Source of the DNA: Bacillota bacterium
Lineage (GTDB): Bacteria; Bacillota; Clostridia; Christensenellales; SZUA-584
Direction of reading: 5' to 3'
DNA: 64,000 nt
Assembly: GCA_023415795.1 (NCBI GenBank)
Contig: JAEZJG010000014.1
Span: forward strand, 91,959-155,958
Positions 59,883 through 64,000 of this stretch are shown here, in pieces. Within the stretch, counting starts at the first letter, position 1. Every line of letters begins with the position of its first letter. The translations under genes and the position numbers were made by a program. The notes below the pieces were generated by a model. The model searched no databases and was not told where the DNA came from. It was given only the letters and a program-made list of their open reading frames with translations.

Positions 59883-61025
59883 ATGTTTTTGCATATATTC
59901 GTAAACCGGTTCAAGTGCCTCTTGCACAACCGGCAGCTGATATTTTGGACGCTGCTTTACCCGCTGGTGCTGGGCACCTTCTTCAGCCTGGCGTTCACCA
60001 ACATCGACAGCGGCGACGCGTTCACCAGCATTCCGGTTGCCGTGGTGAACACCGCCGAGTATCAGGCGGACACCGCATTTCAGGGTGCGCTTAACTCGGT
60101 ATCAAAGGGCAGTGAGGCACAGCAGCCGCTGTTCGTTGTATCGGAGGCTTCACAGGAGGAAGCCGACAGCATGCTGAAGGAAGGTACGATAAAGGGGTAT
60201 ATACTGCTGGAGAACGGCTCACATGTGGTGGTGAAGGAAACGGGCATCAGCCAGACCATTATCAAGCAGTTCACCGACAGTTACATGCAGGTGGGATCAG
60301 CCTATATGCGTATTGCGCAGACCAACCCGGCGGCGCTGGCGGATTTGAATTCTGAAGGCTCGGATAGCTATGTGAAGCCTGTGGCACCCGGCAAGCAGGA
60401 GAACCCGCACAGCTGGGTCATCTACTACTATTCCTTGATTGCAATGGGGGCATTGTTCGGCGGCTTCTGGGGTATCAAGGAGATCACCGACATACAAGCC
60501 AACCTGTCGGCCAATGGTGCGCGGCTGAACACGGCTCCGGTCGGCAAGCTCAAGATGCTGGTGTACTCGTTCCCCGCTGCCATACTGATACAGTTTTTGT
60601 CGTGTGTGGTGCTGGTGGTTTACCTCAGCCTCGTGCTGGGGGTCAGCTTTGGGGATCAGCTGCTGTTTGTGCTGCTTGCGTGCCTTACGGGCAGCATCAC
60701 GGGCGTAACATTCGGCGCCATGATCGGGGCGGTGGTGAAGGGCGGCGAAGGCATCAAGACGGCAGTGCTGCTGGTTTCCAGCCTGTTGATGTCGTTCCTG
60801 GCAGGGATGATGGTGCCGGGTGTGAAATATGCCGTGGTGCAGGCGGTGCCGGCAATGGCCTGGCTGAACCCGGCCAATCTGATATCCGATGCGTTCTACT
60901 CGCTGTACTACTATACCTCGTACACCAAGTTTTTTGAATGCATTGGCCTGCTGCTCGGCTTCTCAGCCGTGTTTACACTGATCGTGTATCTGATCACGAG
61001 GAGGCAAAGATATGCAAGTCTTTAA
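59883..61025 (+). CDS. ABC-2 type permease, first subunit
   Basis: 380 residues. TM1 about 15-38, a large outside loop (about 40-175) and five C-terminal membrane segments from about 178 on, the ABC2_membrane_3 (YhgE-like) build. Loop sequence EEADSMLKEGTIKGYILLEN is typical of that family. Exports a lipid, peptide or drug. The next permease starts 14 bp before its end. Confidence 0.9.
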   Translation: MFLHIFVNRFKCLLHNRQLIFWTLLYPLVLGTFFSLAFTNIDSGDAFTSIPVAVVNTAEYQADTAFQGALNSVSKGSEAQQPLFVVSEASQEEADSMLKEGTIKGYILLENGSHVVVKETGISQTIIKQFTDSYMQVGSAYMRIAQTNPAALADLNSEGSDSYVKPVAPGKQENPHSWVIYYYSLIAMGALFGGFWGIKEITDIQANLSANGARLNTAPVGKLKMLVYSFPAAILIQFLSCVVLVVYLSLVLGVSFGDQLLFVLLACLTGSITGVTFGAMIGAVVKGGEGIKTAVLLVSSLLMSFLAGMMVPGVKYAVVQAVPAMAWLNPANLISDAFYSLYYYTSYTKFFECIGLLLGFSAVFTLIVYLITRRQRYASL

Positions 61026-62184
61026 CGCTTATTTTAAAGTGGTGCGCAAGCACTTCAAGGTTATCATGATCTATCTGATCGTATTTGTGGTGCTGTCCGC
61101 CATTATATCGAACGTTATCAGTGGGCAATCTGCACCGGCCGCATACTTTGAAACAAAGTATAAGATTGCGCTGTTTAACGAGGATAGTGAAGCAGCGCTT
61201 GCACAAGGGCTGGAGCAATATATAAGCCAGAACTCCAATATCGTTGAAATTGAAAATGATTTGAATCAGCTTCAGGATGCGCTGTTCTATGAGCAGGCCG
61301 ACTGCGTGGTCACGATACCGCAAAACTTTTCAGATCGATTTATGAGCGGCAGTGCGGTGCAGGTGGAGAGAATGTCCGCGGCCGGAAAACCCGCCAGCAT
61401 CTACACAGATTTTATGGTGGACAGATATCTTGGCATGGCCGCGCTTTATGTACAGAGCATGCCGCAAGCCACGCAGCAGGACATTGCAAACTATGTGGCA
61501 GAGGATCTGCAAAAGTCGGCAGCATTGGAATACCGCCAGCCAGAAACGGCACCCGCACAGCCCAATGTCATCACCTTCTACTTTCAGTTTCTCGCATACA
61601 GCCTGCTGGCGGCAATGATGATGGGCGTTTCGCTGGTGATGATGTCTTTCAACGAGACTAACCTTAGCAACAGGATGTCGTGCTCGCCGCTGAAATCAGT
61701 GCAAATGAATTTGCAGATGGTGCTGGCCAATGTGGTATTTGCGCTGCTGGTGTGGGCTGTGATGTGTGCCTATATATTGGTGTCTTTCGGTCCGGCAAAG
61801 CTGGATGCGAGCTTCATTCTCCTTTGCATCAACGCGCTGATATTCACGCTGGTCAGCCTGAGCATCGGTTTTTTAATGGGTAAGTTTATCAAGAATTCTG
61901 GCGTGCAGGCTGCGCTGACAAACGTTATATCGCTGGGTATGAGCTTCCTGTGCGGTGTGTTCGTAGAGCAAGCAATGCTGGGAAAAACGGTACAGACGTT
62001 GGGCAGCTTCATGCCCACCTACTGGTATGTCCGTGCCGTGAATGCCATCGGGAGCATGGGCGAGGTGAACACCCAAAGCATTGCGCCGGTGGTGGAGAGC
62101 ATGCTGATACAGCTGGGTTTCGCGGCGGCGATACTGATTGTGACGCTGGCGGTATCCAAGCAACGTCGCAAAGCGGCACTGTAA
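61012..62184 (+). CDS. ABC-2 type permease, second subunit
   Basis: 390 residues with the same build: TM1 about 14-34, outside loop to about 185, then five segments. It overlaps the first permease by 14 bp and probably forms a heterodimer with it. Operon end; a strong hairpin follows. Confidence 0.9.
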   Translation: MQVFNAYFKVVRKHFKVIMIYLIVFVVLSAIISNVISGQSAPAAYFETKYKIALFNEDSEAALAQGLEQYISQNSNIVEIENDLNQLQDALFYEQADCVVTIPQNFSDRFMSGSAVQVERMSAAGKPASIYTDFMVDRYLGMAALYVQSMPQATQQDIANYVAEDLQKSAALEYRQPETAPAQPNVITFYFQFLAYSLLAAMMMGVSLVMMSFNETNLSNRMSCSPLKSVQMNLQMVLANVVFALLVWAVMCAYILVSFGPAKLDASFILLCINALIFTLVSLSIGFLMGKFIKNSGVQAALTNVISLGMSFLCGVFVEQAMLGKTVQTLGSFMPTYWYVRAVNAIGSMGEVNTQSIAPVVESMLIQLGFAAAILIVTLAVSKQRRKAAL

Positions 62185-62203
62185 TCCAAGCTGCAAAGAG
62201 AAA

Positions 62204-62250
62204 AGCGCGAAACCCCCAAAGGTTGCAGAAAGCGCAGGGGGTTTCGTGCT
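62204..62250. terminator. Shared terminator hairpin between convergent operons
   Basis: AGCGCGAAACCCCC (62204-62217) pairs with GGGGGTTTCGTGCT (62237-62250), one G-U. TTTTC follows on the minus strand. Confidence 0.7.
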
Positions 62251-62282
62251 TATTTAATTATATGGACACGCGATATGAGGTA

Positions 62283-63992
62283 TTATTCGTCCTGCAGGGC
62301 GGCGTAGCCTTCTTCGCCCGTGCGAACCTTGATGACGTTCTCGACATCGAAGACGAATATCTTGCCGTCGCCGACGTTGCCGGTGTACAGCGCCTTCTTA
62401 ACGGTGCTGACGAGCACGTCGGTCGGAACCTTGCAGATGACGATATCAACCTGCACCTTGGGCAGCAGCTTGGTTTCCATCTCGACACCTCTGTATTTGA
62501 CGGGATGACCCTTCTGCATGCCGTAGCCCATGACGTTGGTGACCGTGATGCCGGTGATGCCGATGGAATCGAGCGCACTTTGCAAAGCGGAGAACTTGTT
62601 CTGATTGGTGATGATGGTGACCTTGGTCATCTTGGCATCCGGGTGAGCGTTGTTGACCACCGACACAGCGACATCGGCTGGGACAGCGCCGGACGGCACA
62701 GAAGCTTCGCCCATGTCTGCCAGCGGAACGGCGATCATGAAATCGCCATAGGCGCTTGCAAGGCCGTGCTCCTTGATATCAAGACCCTGTATTTCTTCTT
62801 CCGCCGAGACGCGCAGACCGTTGGTCTTCTTGATGATGGCGAAGAGAATAAGTGAGGTTACGATTGTCCATGCCGCGATGGCGAGGATACCGATGGCCTG
62901 TGTGCCCAGCTGTGTAAAGCCGCCGCCGTAGAAAAGACCGTCTACTGTTGCGCCGGGGGCTGAGGTAGTGGCGAACAGGCCAACAGCCAGCGTACCCCAG
63001 ATACCGTTAACGCCGTGTACCGCGATAGCGCCGACCGGATCGTCTATGTGCAGTTTAAGGTCAATAAATTCGACTGCGACCACAACGAGGATACCGGCGA
63101 CAAAGCCGATGATCGTTGCGCCCAAACCGTCCACAGCGGCGCAGGGGGCTGTGATGGCCACCAGACCGGCCAGCGCACCGTTAAGCGACATAGAGACATC
63201 GGGCTTGCCGTTTTTGATCCAAGTGAAGAGCATCGTTACGACAGTGGCTACGCCGGGAGCGATGGTAGTGGTGGCGAAGATTGTACCCATCTGTTCCACG
63301 CTCAATGCCGCAGCGCCGTTAAAGCCGTACCAGCCAAACCAGAGGATGAACACACCGAGTGCGCCCAGCGTGATGGAGTGACCGGGGATAGCGCGGGATA
63401 TCTTTTTGCCCGTCTTGGGATCCCTTGTATACTTGCCGATACGCGGCCCAAGTATAGCGGCGCCGATGAAAGACATGATACCGCCCACCATGTGAATGGC
63501 CGAGGAACCAGCGAAGTCGATATAGCCCATGTTGAATAGCCAGCCGCCGCCGTTCCATACCCAGCCTGCTTCAATCGGGTAGATGACAAGACTGATGACG
63601 GCGCTGTATATGCAGTACGCCGAGAACTTGGTGCGTTCTGCCATAGCGCCGGATACGATGGTGGCAGCGGTGGCGCAGAACACCAGATTAAACACGAAGC
63701 TGGACCACGGGAAGTTCGAATAGTCGGTGAAGATTTGGAAATCTGGCACACCGATCAGGCCAAACAGATAGTTTTCACCCATCATCAGCGAGAAGCCTAT
63801 GACCATGAAAACTACGGTGCCGATGCAAAAGTCCATGAGGTTCTTCATGATGATGTTGCCGGCGTTCTTCGAACGGGTGAAGCCGGTTTCCACCATTGCA
63901 AAGCCGCCCTGCATGAAGAACACGAGCGCCGCGCCGATCAGGAACCATACCGGGAATACTGTTCCGTTTACAGCTTCCATAATTTCTGTCAT
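62283..63992 (-). CDS. Ammonium transporter fused to a PII signal protein
   Basis: 569 residues. Residues 1-410 are an Amt channel with about eleven membrane segments (FFMQGGFAMVETGFTRSKNA, GGIMSFIGAAILGPR, PGHSITLGALGVFILWFGWY, AIAVHGVNGIWGTLAVGLFA). After a linker (about 410-455) comes a complete PII domain, KMTKVTIITNQNKFSALQSA to the end, with the T loop GMQKGHPVKYRGVEMETKLL including the Tyr that is uridylylated in GlnK. Normally Amt and GlnK are separate genes; here the gate is tethered to its own channel. The start ATG lies 8 bp from the window edge, so the promoter and ribosome binding site are not visible. Confidence 0.94.
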   Translation of the reverse strand: MTEIMEAVNGTVFPVWFLIGAALVFFMQGGFAMVETGFTRSKNAGNIIMKNLMDFCIGTVVFMVIGFSLMMGENYLFGLIGVPDFQIFTDYSNFPWSSFVFNLVFCATAATIVSGAMAERTKFSAYCIYSAVISLVIYPIEAGWVWNGGGWLFNMGYIDFAGSSAIHMVGGIMSFIGAAILGPRIGKYTRDPKTGKKISRAIPGHSITLGALGVFILWFGWYGFNGAAALSVEQMGTIFATTTIAPGVATVVTMLFTWIKNGKPDVSMSLNGALAGLVAITAPCAAVDGLGATIIGFVAGILVVVAVEFIDLKLHIDDPVGAIAVHGVNGIWGTLAVGLFATTSAPGATVDGLFYGGGFTQLGTQAIGILAIAAWTIVTSLILFAIIKKTNGLRVSAEEEIQGLDIKEHGLASAYGDFMIAVPLADMGEASVPSGAVPADVAVSVVNNAHPDAKMTKVTIITNQNKFSALQSALDSIGITGITVTNVMGYGMQKGHPVKYRGVEMETKLLPKVQVDIVICKVPTDVLVSTVKKALYTGNVGDGKIFVFDVENVIKVRTGEEGYAALQDE

Positions 63993-64000
63993 TTTATGAT

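Overview
The window reads as the chromosome of an anaerobic, Gram-positive, probably spore-forming member of the Bacillota (class Clostridia). The clues are a T-box leader in front of an isoleucyl-tRNA synthetase of the zinc-tail-less type, SpoIID/LytB and SleB-type cell wall proteins, many lipoproteins with Gram-positive lipoboxes, an LPxTG-anchored surface protein, LL-diaminopimelate aminotransferase, an Amt-PII fusion, and no outer membrane genes. The species cannot be named from the sequence alone.

Layout. 1-8.4 kb: cell wall genes (SleB-type hydrolase; SpoIID protein with six SH3 repeats), an inverted pair and further copies of DnaA-box-like 9-mers, an XRE regulator, and ileS with its T-box and promoter. 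8.6-23.9 kb: a tRNA-Gln gene whose last 26 bp recur at 23844-23869. The 15.2 kb between is an integrative mobilizable element: tyrosine integrase, DUF6076-like gene, excisionase-like gene, RepA-type ATPase, MobV relaxase, then cargo made of a two-component system and a MacB-like exporter with two adaptor proteins. The integrase, excisionase and relaxase are all frameshifted, so the element looks fixed in place while its cargo stays intact.

24-30 kb: a broken lipoprotein gene, an AgrC/AgrA-like two-component pair, and three envelope genes; the promoters of two of them share an uncommon motif at the same distance from the -10 box. 29.9-35.7 kb: an HxlR regulator divergent from a copper-handling operon (DUF2318 lipoprotein, HMA-TauE/SafE-cupredoxin fusion, CopA, lipoprotein). 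35.7-44.3 kb: a divergent thymidylate-synthase-family gene preceded by two DnaA boxes, a LysM protein, a MocR regulator facing an EamA exporter, and sbcDC.

44.5-55 kb: a small lipoprotein plus a soluble protein that carries the Na+-decarboxylase beta-subunit signature, an EFR1-type ferredoxin/flavodoxin protein, dapL-aroE, an amidase, typA, a PadR/HAAS pair, a Crp-like regulator with thioredoxin, and a D-2-hydroxyacid dehydrogenase. 55-64 kb: dispersed hairpin repeats, a radical SAM protein, a NarL-type two-component operon divergent from an ABC-2 exporter, and the Amt-PII fusion. The best targets for follow-up are the tRNA-Gln element with its dual-adaptor exporter, the DnaA-box-associated thymidylate synthase homologue with Ser in place of the catalytic Cys, and the shared promoter motif beside the LytTR system.
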